In this document: positions 1 to 9,900 of the stretch, one piece after another
How the letters are laid out: each line of letters begins with the position of its first letter
Position numbering within the stretch: position 1 is the stretch's first letter
NCBI RefSeq assembly: GCF_021560015.1
Contig: NZ_CP073588.1
Location: 2,914,001 to 2,978,000, forward strand
Length of the DNA stretch: 64,000 nucleotides
Direction of reading: 5' to 3'
Source: Shewanella vesiculosa
GTDB taxonomy: Bacteria; Pseudomonadota; Gammaproteobacteria; Enterobacterales; Shewanellaceae
Position numbers and translations under genes: made by a program
The notes under the pieces: generated by a model
What the model saw: the letters and a program-made list of their open reading frames with translations, nothing else
The model's database searches: none
Told to the model about the DNA's origin: nothing

Positions 1-903
1 ATTAGTGTTGCTGTTCGTCACGGTGCATTAGCCGGTGTTTTAGGCGCGACAGAACAAGAAAATATTCAAGGCGAAACTCAGAAAAAACTCGATGTCATCA
101 CTAATGACATGCTTAAAGATGCGCTAAAAACCGACGGTCACGTTCGTGGTTTAGCCTCTGAAGAAGAAGATTATGTGGTTGAAGTGAGTGCTAATGGAGA
201 ATATTTGGTGTGTTTTGATCCACTCGATGGCTCATCAAATATTGATATAAACTCATTGGTCGGGACCATTTTCTCTGTATTACCCGCACCAGACGGAGCC
301 TTAAACGAGCAAAGTTTTTTACAGGCTGGTCGCAAGCAAGTGGCAGCCGGTTATGTATTATATGGACCATCAACCATGATGGCACTAACGACGGGTAATG
401 GTACGCAATTTTATACTTTAGCTCCCGACAGCCAAGAGTTTTTACTGACCGACGATAACGTTCAAATCACCCCAGACACTGCGGAGTTTGCCATTAATAT
501 GTCAAACCAACGTTTTTGGGAAGCCCCAATGCAAACCTATATAGCCGACTTATTACTCGGTTCAATTGGTCCACGCGAGCAATCATTTAACATGCGTTGG
601 ATTGCCGCCATGGTAGGTGATGTGCATCGCGTATTATGCCGTGGTGGTATTTTTACTTACCCAACAGACAATAAAAACCCTGAAAAACCTTTTAAGTTAC
701 GCTTAATGTACGAGGCGAACCCAATGGCATTGCTCGTTGAGCAAGCGGGCGGCAAAGCTTCAACCGGCTACGAAACCATATTGGATATTGAGCCAACAGC
801 CATTCATCAGCGTGTAGCGGTGATCTTAGGTAGCGCCAACGAAGTCGATACTTGCTTAAGCTACCACGGTATTGATTACAGTGAAGAGCCATCAATCGAC
901 TAA
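1..903 (+). CDS. fbp: Fructose-1,6-bisphosphatase class 1 (5' end outside window)
   Basis: Hydrolyses fructose-1,6-bisphosphate to fructose-6-phosphate in gluconeogenesis, in the cytoplasm. The frame is open from base 1, so the gene begins upstream; an internal ATG at 109 is not the true start. Family motifs seen are the metal-site stretch [13 protein letters not shown] (near codon 74 of the visible part), the late [12 protein letters not shown] segment and the GGIFTYP stretch typical of type I FBPases. About 300 codons are visible, so only roughly 30 are missing compared with the usual 330-340. It is followed within 12 bases by a strong terminator, so it ends its transcription unit. Confidence 0.95.
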   Translation: MSVAVRHGALAGVLGATEQENIQGETQKKLDVITNDMLKDALKTDGHVRGLASEEEDYVVEVSANGEYLVCFDPLDGSSNIDINSLVGTIFSVLPAPDGALNEQSFLQAGRKQVAAGYVLYGPSTMMALTTGNGTQFYTLAPDSQEFLLTDDNVQITPDTAEFAINMSNQRFWEAPMQTYIADLLLGSIGPREQSFNMRWIAAMVGDVHRVLCRGGIFTYPTDNKNPEKPFKLRLMYEANPMALLVEQAGGKASTGYETILDIEPTAIHQRVAVILGSANEVDTCLSYHGIDYSEEPSID

Positions 904-913
904 ATTGAGCCAT

Positions 914-941
914 TAAAAAACCGCCTTTGGGCGGTTTTTTA
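914..941 (+). terminator. Rho-independent terminator after fbp
   Basis: Stem AACCGCC / GGCGGTT with a TTTG loop followed by a T run, starting 11 bases after the fbp stop codon. The A run on the other side could also let it work in reverse, but no minus-strand gene reads into it. Confidence 0.9.
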
Positions 942-1121
942 GTCTGGGCGCTAAGTAAACAAAGTCCATCAGCATCAATCTTCTGAGTCTGAGTATTAGA
1001 TACTTACCATCGATAAAACCTTAAGTTCACCCCCTAAGTACGGAGAGAAAGAAGCATTTCTTTACAATAACTTAAATAACCTCTAAGTTAATTTATTCAA
1101 TATTGATAATGGACTATAGCG

Positions 1122-2297
1122 ATGCAGCAAGTCAGCTCATCGAATAAAAAGACATATATTGCAGCTATTGTAGTATTACTGCTTATCAGCCTAGGATGTT
1201 ATGTCTATCTCACGTTAACTAAACCAGCATATTTACAAAATGGTACGGTTTTAGTGCTCCCGGTAAACCTCACATCAGACAAGATTGAACCACAATGGAA
1301 TCGCTATGCTGCGATGGATATGCTTATCCATCAACTCAATCTAGGGGTTAATTACCCCTTGCTGCAAACTGAGGATATTATCAATATCATCTCGCTTATC
1401 TCTAGAAAGCACTCAGATAAAGCGGCCGATATTCAGCAAATTATGGCGATTTCTGGCGCAGTCTTGGTGATTGAATCAAGTATTAAAGGCACTAATAATC
1501 AATACCAATTAGCCTTTACATTACACCAACAACACAGTAGTGAAAGTGATGTCGTTAATGTAGCGAGCATAGAGCAAGCATTGCTCACTGCAGCCGAGTT
1601 TATTAATCAACAGGTCCATCCACAGCACAGTAAAATCACAGAGCAATTCGATTCACGTTTTAGCCCGCCACAACTAATTCACGCAATAGCTCTGATGCAA
1701 GGTGGTGATAGCGTCGCAGCAGAGGAGCAATTATCTGCGCTGATAGATACTGCGCCCGATAACTTAGTCGCTCAGCGCCTACTTGCCATGATTCAATTAC
1801 AGCGACATCAATATCAACGACTGAATAGCACATTGACTGCCGCAATCATTGAAGCTTCTCGCCAAAAAGATGAACGAGAGCTGGCCAGGTTCAGATTACT
1901 CTTAGCCCAAAGTTACACTGAAACCAATAAGATAGAACACGCACTAAGCGTGCTTAGTATCGCCAAAACTAATGCTGCAAAAGTGCAAGACTGGCTAACG
2001 CTGGGTTATATATCACAGCTTGCTGGTGTGATAAATCAGCGCATCGGCCGTAATGCAGATGCCAGAGAGCAATTTAAAAAAGCCATTGAATATCATAAAA
2101 TGATGGGCTACCCCGTAGGGCAAACACAAGCACTCAACGATTTAGCGGAATTAGAAATGGTTGAACATAACTACCCGCAAGCTTATCGATATATTAATCG
2201 CTCTTATGAACTGGTTGCGCATCGCCGTTTAGATGATTTAGAAACATCTACATTAAAGATTATGTCTAAAATTGAAAATAAAATGCAGCATAGATAA
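1122..2297 (+). CDS. Membrane-anchored TPR protein resembling the periplasmic half of CadC-like regulators
   Basis: A 391-residue protein of unknown specific function. It has one N-terminal membrane segment (about residues 11-32) after a short polar start, then a long periplasmic part. Residues 40-165 (TVLVLPVNLTSD... region) resemble the sensor part of CadC/ToxR-type regulators, and residues 175-385 contain several TPR-like helical repeats (for example QRIGRNADAREQFKKAIEYH). There is no winged-helix DNA-binding domain: only 181 bases separate the gene from the fbp terminator region, too little to encode one. The ribosome site is weak. It stands alone between fbp and the convergent symporter gene. 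The CadC-like resemblance is judged by eye; a generic TPR scaffold is the alternative. Confidence 0.7.
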   Translation: MQQVSSSNKKTYIAAIVVLLLISLGCYVYLTLTKPAYLQNGTVLVLPVNLTSDKIEPQWNRYAAMDMLIHQLNLGVNYPLLQTEDIINIISLISRKHSDKAADIQQIMAISGAVLVIESSIKGTNNQYQLAFTLHQQHSSESDVVNVASIEQALLTAAEFINQQVHPQHSKITEQFDSRFSPPQLIHAIALMQGGDSVAAEEQLSALIDTAPDNLVAQRLLAMIQLQRHQYQRLNSTLTAAIIEASRQKDERELARFRLLLAQSYTETNKIEHALSVLSIAKTNAAKVQDWLTLGYISQLAGVINQRIGRNADAREQFKKAIEYHKMMGYPVGQTQALNDLAELEMVEHNYPQAYRYINRSYELVAHRRLDDLETSTLKIMSKIENKMQHR

Positions 2298-2393
2298 GGT
2301 CTTATAGTATCGCTAACCATTCTAGCCATAGGTTTGAATAGAAAATCCCAACGATACAATCCTCAGCACATCGTTTGCGTAAAAACATTAAAC

Positions 2394-2421
2394 ATAAAAA
2401 TGGCCTGCTTGTGCAGGCCAT
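2394..2421 (-). terminator. Terminator of the SLC1 symporter gene
   Basis: Perfect stem TGGCCTGC / GCAGGCCA (2401-2420) which on the minus strand is followed by TTTTTATG. It lies about 45 bases beyond the symporter stop codon. Confidence 0.8.
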
Positions 2422-2464
2422 GTTTATCAACAACTAAATCACCATGATGCTCACTCGATTATGG

Positions 2465-3721
2465 CTATGCTTCTTCAGCAGCTTTTGCCGCCTCAAGCTG
2501 ATGTACTTGCTCAGTTTGATCGACAATAGTTAATACCGCAGTATCACCCACCACGTTACATGATGTCAGCACCATATCAATAATACGATCCAATGCAGCC
2601 ACAATAACAAATGCCTCTGTTGGTAAACCTAATTGATAAATCAACACCCCAATCATCACCATGCCGCCGCCAGGAACGCCACCCGCACCTACTGACAATA
2701 AAAACACGCTAAACAGTAACGACGGGATTTGCTCATTGCTGATAGGCATCCCAAAGGCATTAGCAACGAAGAAAATCGCAATAGTGATATAAATCGATAC
2801 CCCACCCATATTCATAGTTGCACCAAGCGGTACACCAAAACCAGCAACTGCTTTACTCACCCCTAACTTGTCTGTCAGTGTGCGCATAGTAACTGGAATA
2901 GTCGCATTTGAACTGGCTGTTGATAGCGAAAATAAAATTTGCTCTTGGGTTTTCTCGCGAAAGGTTTTCGCTGAAATTGGGGTAAATAAACTGACAGAAT
3001 ATGGATATACGATAAAAATCCATATCAACAACAATGCCAAAATAAGCACTAAATACTCGACAACACTGACAAAAATTTCAGGCTCTAAGGTTGCACCTAA
3101 TTTAAACATCAGGGCAAATACACCGTACGGCGCTAAACTCATAACCACTGAAATTAAACGCATCATGATTTTATTGGCAGTTTGAAATCCTTTCACCGCA
3201 CCTTCAACAGATGCGCCCATTGACTTGATCACGCCGCCCATTAATAGCGCCATAAATATCACTTGCAGCATATTGCCAGAGGTAAAAGCTGAAAAAGGAT
3301 TATTTGGCACAATACTCACAATTAACGACATTAAATCTGGCAGTTCAGTCGCAGTAATATCCAGCGAGCCATTGCTCGACATATCCACGCCTTTGCCAGG
3401 CTCAAATATCATAGCAACGGTAAAGGCAGCTAAAATAGCAATCACGGTATTAATAATATAAAAACCAAAGGTTTTACCGCCTAAACGACCAAAACTTTTT
3501 AAATCTTGTAATTCACACACACCACAAACAATACTCACAAACACCAGTGGCACGACTAGCATCATGATCATATTAACAAACATGGTGCCAACACCACTTG
3601 CCAGAGTCACTAATGTGCCACCAAAAAAAGCATTATCGGCTAATAAAAACTGCACAATACTGCCCAGCACAACCCCGAGAAATAGACCAATAAAGATCCG
3701 TGCAGAAAGTGATTTTGTCAT
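2465..3721 (-). CDS. Dicarboxylate/amino acid:cation symporter (DAACS, SLC1 family)
   Basis: Inner-membrane secondary transporter coupling uptake of an anionic amino acid or C4-dicarboxylate to Na+ or H+. The sequence shows the SLC1 signatures: several long hydrophobic segments, the serine-rich hairpin LSTASSNATIPVTM, the NMGG element in place of the usual NMDG, and the glycine-rich hairpin VGAGGVPGGGMVMIG. Length (about 418 residues) is normal. A longer frame begins with an ATG at 3733, but the ATG at 3721 has GGGAAAAAAT immediately before it as a better-spaced ribosome site and gives MTKSLSAR, so 3721 is preferred. The substrate cannot be told from sequence alone; the NMGG change may affect cation or substrate preference. 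It is a single-gene unit with its own terminator. Confidence 0.9.
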   Translation of the reverse strand: MTKSLSARIFIGLFLGVVLGSIVQFLLADNAFFGGTLVTLASGVGTMFVNMIMMLVVPLVFVSIVCGVCELQDLKSFGRLGGKTFGFYIINTVIAILAAFTVAMIFEPGKGVDMSSNGSLDITATELPDLMSLIVSIVPNNPFSAFTSGNMLQVIFMALLMGGVIKSMGASVEGAVKGFQTANKIMMRLISVVMSLAPYGVFALMFKLGATLEPEIFVSVVEYLVLILALLLIWIFIVYPYSVSLFTPISAKTFREKTQEQILFSLSTASSNATIPVTMRTLTDKLGVSKAVAGFGVPLGATMNMGGVSIYITIAIFFVANAFGMPISNEQIPSLLFSVFLLSVGAGGVPGGGMVMIGVLIYQLGLPTEAFVIVAALDRIIDMVLTSCNVVGDTAVLTIVDQTEQVHQLEAAKAAEEA

Positions 3722-3733
3722 ATTTTTTCCCAT

Positions 3734-4030
3734 TCGAAATGCAACATTAGTTGCTAATTATTATTAATATACCCAATCCTAGGCATTTTTTTTATTCGAG
3801 CGCAGTGATACTGAGACATAGACAAAGATAATTCAATCATCATCTGAACAAAGCTGACCACTTTTTACAGACTTCATATCGAAATAATTATAAATGCCAT
3901 AATAAACATACGATTAGCCAATCAAAACATTAGTAAGTAAGGACATATTTATCGCAGAAAACCATTTATCATAACTTCAACACTGATTTATGCTGGCTCA
4001 AATGCCATAAATGGACAGTGCTTATAACCT
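3734..4030. other. Intergenic region, symporter promoter side
   Basis: About 297 AT-rich bases between the start of the symporter gene and the end of jetD. They must hold the symporter promoter (minus strand). No small gene, repeat or strong terminator for the SMC operon is visible. Confidence 0.5.
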
Positions 4031-5026
4031 CTAAAAGCACAATAACGACAAGATGAGCTTTTTTGCCAGCATATGTTGTTGCTTAATACTGACATGATAG
4101 CGTGCCACCCAAGCCACTAATTGATCCCAATCTACTGCTAAGCCTTTGCTGCCATCAATGACATCAGAGGTCGATGAACTCGGCATAAGTCGATTGACTA
4201 AAGGCGATGGCTGTGACCCAAGGTATTCACCAGGGTTATTTTTAGCCGCGATAGTTTCATTGATATAAGCTAACTGACGCTGCTGCTTATAAAAATCTGT
4301 CGCTGAATTGATTTGCGGCAATGCCAGTAATGTTGCGGGTGCACTGAGGGCTAATTGAGGAACGACGAGGTGTTGGCAATGATCTAGGCTATGGGCAATC
4401 ATTAACCCGGCGGGATCTAAATCGGTAAACGCAATCACTTGCACCTTGGCAGGATCAATCAAACCTAAGAAATGTTTGCGTCCAGCGGGGGAATAATGAT
4501 GACTGCCGCGATACACCACCATGCACCGTTCCATAAGCTTAGTCATAGATTGATCAAACTGATACTGGAAAACGTTATCAAAACTGTCTAAGTTTTCCAC
4601 CACCATAATGCAGTTAATGGCGAGCTGTTCGCAAAGGTTAACGGCACGATCAACCTTAAGTCTTAGTGCGCAATCATGCTCGGCCAATAGGCCTTGGCAT
4701 AACGGTGGGGCTAACTTTAGCAGCAGATAGTCGGCTTCTGGCGCAATATTGGCGTATTTCTCATTCGCGCTTTGCTGCGACATTTGTTGCCGTGTCACAT
4801 CAAAGTCTAGCGCTAGAATATCTAGGCCGGTATCGATTTGTGCCATTTGTCGCAGTAACTGATGATCGTTAACGCTTAAGTACAATTGCTTTTGGGCGCC
4901 GTCGGTTTCACCTATTTGCCATAGACGATAAACATGTTGCCAACCGGCATTAAATGGCACTCGCGGCAATCGTTGTTTTGCTGCGCGAGCCAACATTTGC
5001 AAGTGATGTTTACTGATACTCGCCAT
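4031..5026 (-). CDS. jetD: JetD/MksG-like Toprim nuclease subunit of a Wadjet-type system
   Basis: 331-residue protein with the conserved pattern of the DUF2220/JetD family, whose C-terminal half is a Toprim domain related to topoisomerase VI subunit A and cleaves DNA loop-extruded by the SMC partner. Visible catalytic motifs are VVENLDSF (Glu144), VYRGSHHYSPAGRKHFL (about 171-187) and FTDLDPAGLMIAHSL (Asp202, Asp204), matching the E...DxD metal site of Toprim folds. The N-terminal arm is shorter than in typical JetD proteins, which are about 380-400 residues. It is the last gene of the minus-strand operon, 97 bases after the kleisin gene; those 97 bases contain no obvious terminator. The family assignment rests on the motifs and on the three upstream partners. 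Confidence 0.8.
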   Translation of the reverse strand: MASISKHHLQMLARAAKQRLPRVPFNAGWQHVYRLWQIGETDGAQKQLYLSVNDHQLLRQMAQIDTGLDILALDFDVTRQQMSQQSANEKYANIAPEADYLLLKLAPPLCQGLLAEHDCALRLKVDRAVNLCEQLAINCIMVVENLDSFDNVFQYQFDQSMTKLMERCMVVYRGSHHYSPAGRKHFLGLIDPAKVQVIAFTDLDPAGLMIAHSLDHCQHLVVPQLALSAPATLLALPQINSATDFYKQQRQLAYINETIAAKNNPGEYLGSQPSPLVNRLMPSSSTSDVIDGSKGLAVDWDQLVAWVARYHVSIKQQHMLAKKLILSLLCF

Positions 5027-5123
5027 CTAGACTCTTCATCTTTTATATTGATCGTTTCAGTTTATTACACGTTAACAATATTGATCGCCGACAAGCTTAA
5101 TGGCCAACGAAATGACGGCAAGG

Positions 5124-6344
5124 TTACGCTAACCAAAGTTCAACATCGTGAATGACAAAGTTGCCACTATATACCGGGTCAGGCTTTCCTATAGGTTCAA
5201 GCTCAAAGTAATTCTTATGCTCATCAGCTAAGCCTTCATAGCCACCAATCACCTGATATAGCCAACTTTCTGCATCCCACTGCAATTGTTTCTCTGTAAG
5301 GTAACTGAGCGCCGATTGACGCAGACCTGAATCAATCACTTCACAGAAATACTCATCGACAGCAATTTTCAGTGGGTTTTCAGGGATATCAAAATCTTCA
5401 CTGTCACCCATTTCAAAGGTCACGTTGTGTTCACGCAGCATGGCCGGTAATGAATCACGGCTGATGGCTTTCACTTGCGCGACCAAACTCATTAGCTCAA
5501 GTTCATGATGCGGATTAGCAACATCAACACTCGCGGGGGCTATCAAGGCTTCAGCGCAGTTGAACAATACAGGTACTGTTTTATGCACCACATGGTTTTC
5601 AGGTTGATAATCTGGATGCATGCTGGTGTGTAATAACCAGCCTTTTAGTAATCTGGTGCGTCCTTGTATTTGTCTAAACCGGCCCAATAACTCGTACAAT
5701 CGCGCTTGCACAATGCTTAATTCCTGAGTGCATTGACTCAAGGTTTCTTGCAAGCTCGTCATTAATAAGCGGCGCAGTTCGCGGATATCACCAGCAATTT
5801 CACCTAGCTCGCTAAATTGGAACATGTCTAAACCGTTGAGCAGTTCTGATACTTGGCTTTGAGCTAATTCGTTTTCGCGAATTTTCGCACTTATGGTGCC
5901 TACATAGCCAAATTCATTATTAATGCGGCTCCACAACACCCGGATTGAATAACGTAAACTGTCGGTAAAACTGTACACATGCTCATTTAAATCAGCTAAA
6001 TAAGCTTCCGCTGCGCTAAAATCAACATCGCGGCGCGCTTCTTTATAGTGATCGGCTAAGGTTTTTATCGTCGCGAGCGCCGAACCGACGTTAGCATCAA
6101 TTTGTCTGTTGCGCTCATCGCTTAAGGCCTCTTCCAATAATGCCCGCACTGAACGCTTTAAGCGCAGTTCTTGATCAGGCTCAGGGCGCCATAAAATGCC
6201 ACTTTTTCTTAATTTTTCAATAACGCCACTATCATGGGCAGTATCGCTAATCGACCCCGCTAAATAGGCATCCATAATGACGTCGGCATGCCGCCCAAGT
6301 TGTTTGAGCAGCTTTACCCCAGCTTGGTGTAAGTTGCTGCTCAT
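5124..6344 (-). CDS. jetA: MksF/JetA-like kleisin subunit of a Wadjet-type SMC complex
   Basis: 406-residue soluble, helix-rich protein. In Wadjet/MksBEF systems the kleisin bridges the SMC heads and recruits MksE and JetD. The assignment is positional and by fold pattern: the N-terminal 60 residues look like a winged helix, the middle (about 100-250) is long amphipathic helix with coiled-coil character, and the last 100 residues resemble a second winged-helix cap. No enzyme motif is visible. Its ATG overlaps the stop of the MksE-like gene as ATGA (4-base overlap), indicating translational coupling. It is shorter than typical JetA proteins. Direct similarity could not be tested, so the role is inferred mostly from context. 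Confidence 0.72.
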   Translation of the reverse strand: MSSNLHQAGVKLLKQLGRHADVIMDAYLAGSISDTAHDSGVIEKLRKSGILWRPEPDQELRLKRSVRALLEEALSDERNRQIDANVGSALATIKTLADHYKEARRDVDFSAAEAYLADLNEHVYSFTDSLRYSIRVLWSRINNEFGYVGTISAKIRENELAQSQVSELLNGLDMFQFSELGEIAGDIRELRRLLMTSLQETLSQCTQELSIVQARLYELLGRFRQIQGRTRLLKGWLLHTSMHPDYQPENHVVHKTVPVLFNCAEALIAPASVDVANPHHELELMSLVAQVKAISRDSLPAMLREHNVTFEMGDSEDFDIPENPLKIAVDEYFCEVIDSGLRQSALSYLTEKQLQWDAESWLYQVIGGYEGLADEHKNYFELEPIGKPDPVYSGNFVIHDVELWLA

Positions 6345-6994
6345 ATAAGATCCCTTTGGGTCGCGGTTTCGGCTTGAGCCTCAAGACTTAGGCCTTCGGT
6401 TTCATCAATAAAACGGATCACTTCGTACAAATAATCGAGTTTACCCGTGGCGATATAAATCTGTTTTTCACTATTGGGTTTGGTTAAATAACCCAGCTCC
6501 ACTAACCGCTTAAACACCAACTTAATTTGGCCATCAACGTTAGTACTGCTTGAACCAAATAATCGATAATGGCTCAGCTTAGTCAGCTGTTCTCTGAAGG
6601 CTGGCGTGTCTTCAATCCGTGCTTGTAAGTCGGTTAAGCGAATAGGGGCACCTTCGCTTAAAGGCGCATCTTGACCACTGGCTTCTTGCACCAGAACTAA
6701 CCATTCCACCAGTGGGATAAGCGCGGCGCAAATATCTTTAAACTGCGACGAAATCACTTTACGTTCCACTTCGCCCAGCTGCAAATAGCCGCAAAAAAAC
6801 ACTTCACCTTCACCAGCGCTGGCAACGGTACGATTAATTTGATTCAGATAGGTTTCAACTCGGTCACGAGTACTATTATTCTTTAGGGCGCGCCAGCCGT
6901 CTTCGTTAGTCACACGGCAAACAAATTCACCGCGCAGCAGTTGCTCAATTAACGCACCAGTACCTACTAAGGTTGTTTCAGTCGAATCTGACAT
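6341..6994 (-). CDS. jetB: MksE/JetB-like accessory subunit of a Wadjet-type SMC complex
   Basis: 217-residue protein of the size expected for MksE/JetB (DUF4194-like), the tandem winged-helix dimer that binds the kleisin in bacterial condensins. Seen in sequence: the N-terminal helix with LIEQLLRGEFVCR and the C-terminal winged-helix-like stretch VFKRLVELGYLTKP...IYIATGKLDYLYE (about 160-195). It lies between the SMC ATPase and kleisin genes with a one-base overlap upstream (TAATG) and a four-base overlap downstream, so the three are certainly co-transcribed. The family name is inferred from size, context and the winged-helix-like end. Confidence 0.72.
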   Translation of the reverse strand: MSDSTETTLVGTGALIEQLLRGEFVCRVTNEDGWRALKNNSTRDRVETYLNQINRTVASAGEGEVFFCGYLQLGEVERKVISSQFKDICAALIPLVEWLVLVQEASGQDAPLSEGAPIRLTDLQARIEDTPAFREQLTKLSHYRLFGSSSTNVDGQIKLVFKRLVELGYLTKPNSEKQIYIATGKLDYLYEVIRFIDETEGLSLEAQAETATQRDLI

Positions 6995-9900
6995 TAGATG
7001 TGCTCCTTAGCAGTTTCAGTCATGCTGGTGTCGGTATGGGTCATTTCAGCATTACGTTGTGATAAACGTGCCGCTAATGGGTTGGCTTTTGGCTTCACCA
7101 CTTGCAATTTTTTAGTTTGTTTATTAATGATATAACGGTTAGCAAATAGATTTAACACTTCAGATTCTGGGTTCGGAAATGCGCCTAATACACTAATATT
7201 ATTGTTTTCACAGGCATCGAAAATTTTCTTCACGTTGGTGTGATGCAAAGTGCCTAACTCATCGATGGGCCAATGAATGGTCACATTGGCTTTGCCACGT
7301 AATAAACGAGTAAATGCTAATAAGAATTTACATAAAATTAGGTAGGCCATACCATGACTAGACGATTCGTTTAATTGGCGATCGGTACGAATAATTAAGT
7401 CGCTGTTACCTTCTTTTAGTCGCAGCTCAATTTCGAGCAGTTTGGCTATGCCGCCAGTTAATGCTGCGCGGCCAATAATGTCTAAAGCGCGGCGCATTGA
7501 GTTAGTGTAGTGTTCGTCTGGTAGCTGACTAAAACCATCTGCTTTCCACGCTTTAAAGGCTTTAACAAACACTTCAAGTTCGGGCCAAAATTCAAGTTCA
7601 CTAATACGCGAGCGAATACGGACCGCAGACTCTGATACGCCATCAAGAAATAACTCCTCGCCCACTTCACGGGTAATGCGCGCGCTTTGGCTGGCAATAC
7701 GGCGATCGATATCAGTTAATACATCATAAAACGCGGTTAAATCGATACCAAAAATTCGTCCTTGCTCACGAATCGCCATTAACGATTGCGGCACCATCAC
7801 ATTCAGTAGTTGTTCAAGCTGTGGCACCAACTTACGGTAGTCAAGTAAACGAATGCCTTTATCGTTGACAAAGCTCGACTCATCGCGGGCTCGTTCCCAA
7901 AACTCGGCTAAACTTGAACCTGATTTACTGGCAATAACCGAATCAAAGTGCTCAACATATTGCTTCACTGAACCCATTAAATAGTCGCGTTTTAGCAATA
8001 AATCTTCGCCTTGACGCAAACGTTCACCAATACCACCGGTCGCTTCATCATTGTTGCCGGGCAGTTTAAGCTCTGCGAGTTTGCGCATCACTGCACGCAG
8101 TTTAGTGAGGTTTTCAGAGGCCTCAACTTGGGCAGCATCACAAGCTTTACGGTCGGTTTCTAGGCTGTCACGACGTTGCTTAATTTCTGTGGTTTTCGCT
8201 TTTAATTGCTGCTCTAATTCCAGCGTAGCACGCTTAACATCGGCTAATTGAGTTTGCAATTTTGGCTTACGCACCAACCAAGTATGCTGATACCAATCAT
8301 CAAAACGCAGCACATCACTGCGACGTTGTTCGGCATGACTAATTTTGGCTTCAAGATCGCGTATTTGCTTTTTAAGCGCCAAAATCGTGCCTTCATCAAC
8401 TCCACGTGACTTAAGCTCGTTTTTGTACCAGGTTTCACCGGCCTTTTGTTCGGTTTTAGCATTAGCGCGGCGTTGTTCAATATTGGCTTTAATTTGCCCC
8501 AATTGATTATCAATGGCGCCGACCACTTCTTGCCAATAAGCATTTTTTTCCATACGCGCTTCCAGCGCCTGCTCTTTTTGCTCTGTTAACCAACCAAGAT
8601 GCTGATTATGAAGTTGCTTAAGCTCATGCTCAAGCTGCACTAATCTTTTGCTCGAATCTGCTTTGCGATCGGTTACTGCTTGATTAATTTTTTGTTGTTC
8701 GTTACGTTTTTCATCAAATAAACGGCGCAAGTCTTCACGACTATTTTTATAGGCTGTGCGAGCAAAGGTCAGCTCACGGGTAATACTATCGAGCGCTGCA
8801 TTCATGGCAACCAGCTGATCTTCCGCTTCTGCATGCATTTCTTGAGCGCTTTGCAATGCGTCTTCTGCTTTGGCTAAGCGAATACGCAAATCTTGCTCTG
8901 TTGCGGCATACTCGGGAACATCAATCGCTTTGAGGTCGAGATTCACCCCGAAGAGAGCTTCACTGCTGTCTTGGGTTAGGCTTGGGTGTAAGTCACTGCG
9001 ATGCAACAACTCTGGAGCGATAACCTTACCAAAGGTGTGCTCCCAACCGTGGGCTTCTTTTCGCAAAAATTCCAATAGTGTATGCGACTGCGGGAACAGC
9101 ATATGGTGCAGTTCTTCTTTGGCATTTTCTCTGTCGCTGACACGAATAGTGGCAATGCGCAGCGCTTCATTCGCTTGATCGCGTTTGGCCCGTTGTTTAC
9201 GTTCTTCAGTGGTTAAGCGATCGACCTTTTGATTGCAGGTTTCTTGCTCTTCGTCGGCCAAACTAATACGCTCATCAAAAATGGCTAGGCGCATTTTTTC
9301 ATCTTCGGTATAAGTCACACCATCCACTTGATGTTTGAGCTCGGCAGCAGTTAATTTGAGTTGATATTCTTGTTCGCTGAATGTTGCTTTACCCACATCG
9401 GTTTGTTCACGCCATTGCAGTTCTAACTTAGCAAGGTCGTCATTGGCGAGTTCGCGCTGCTTATCGCGGGCTTCACGTTGAGCGTCTTGTTCAAGATGTA
9501 AGACTTCAAGTTCACGATGTAATTGCTCAGCAATTTTACTGCGACGCGCATTAAAAGCCGCTTCGATGTCTTGGTGTTTTTCGGTTTGTAATTTATGACG
9601 TTCGTTAAGATTTTCAACATCACTGCGCCAATTCGGCAAATTATCAAGGTCTGCTTTGGCTTGTTCAATATCGGCATCTAAAAAAGCGGCGTGCTGATCT
9701 TCAATGGCATTGAGTTCATCTTCAAACTTACCTGAATCGCCTTTTGCTGCTGATAATTCTTGGTTTAGCTCATCACGAACATCTTTCCACTCTTCATCTA
9801 ACAAGCGCAATTTGAGGTTTAACTCTTTGCCATGAGTTTGATTACGGTCTTGGCGCTCAGACTCTAAGGTTTCATCTGCGCGATAACCGCGCGATAAACT

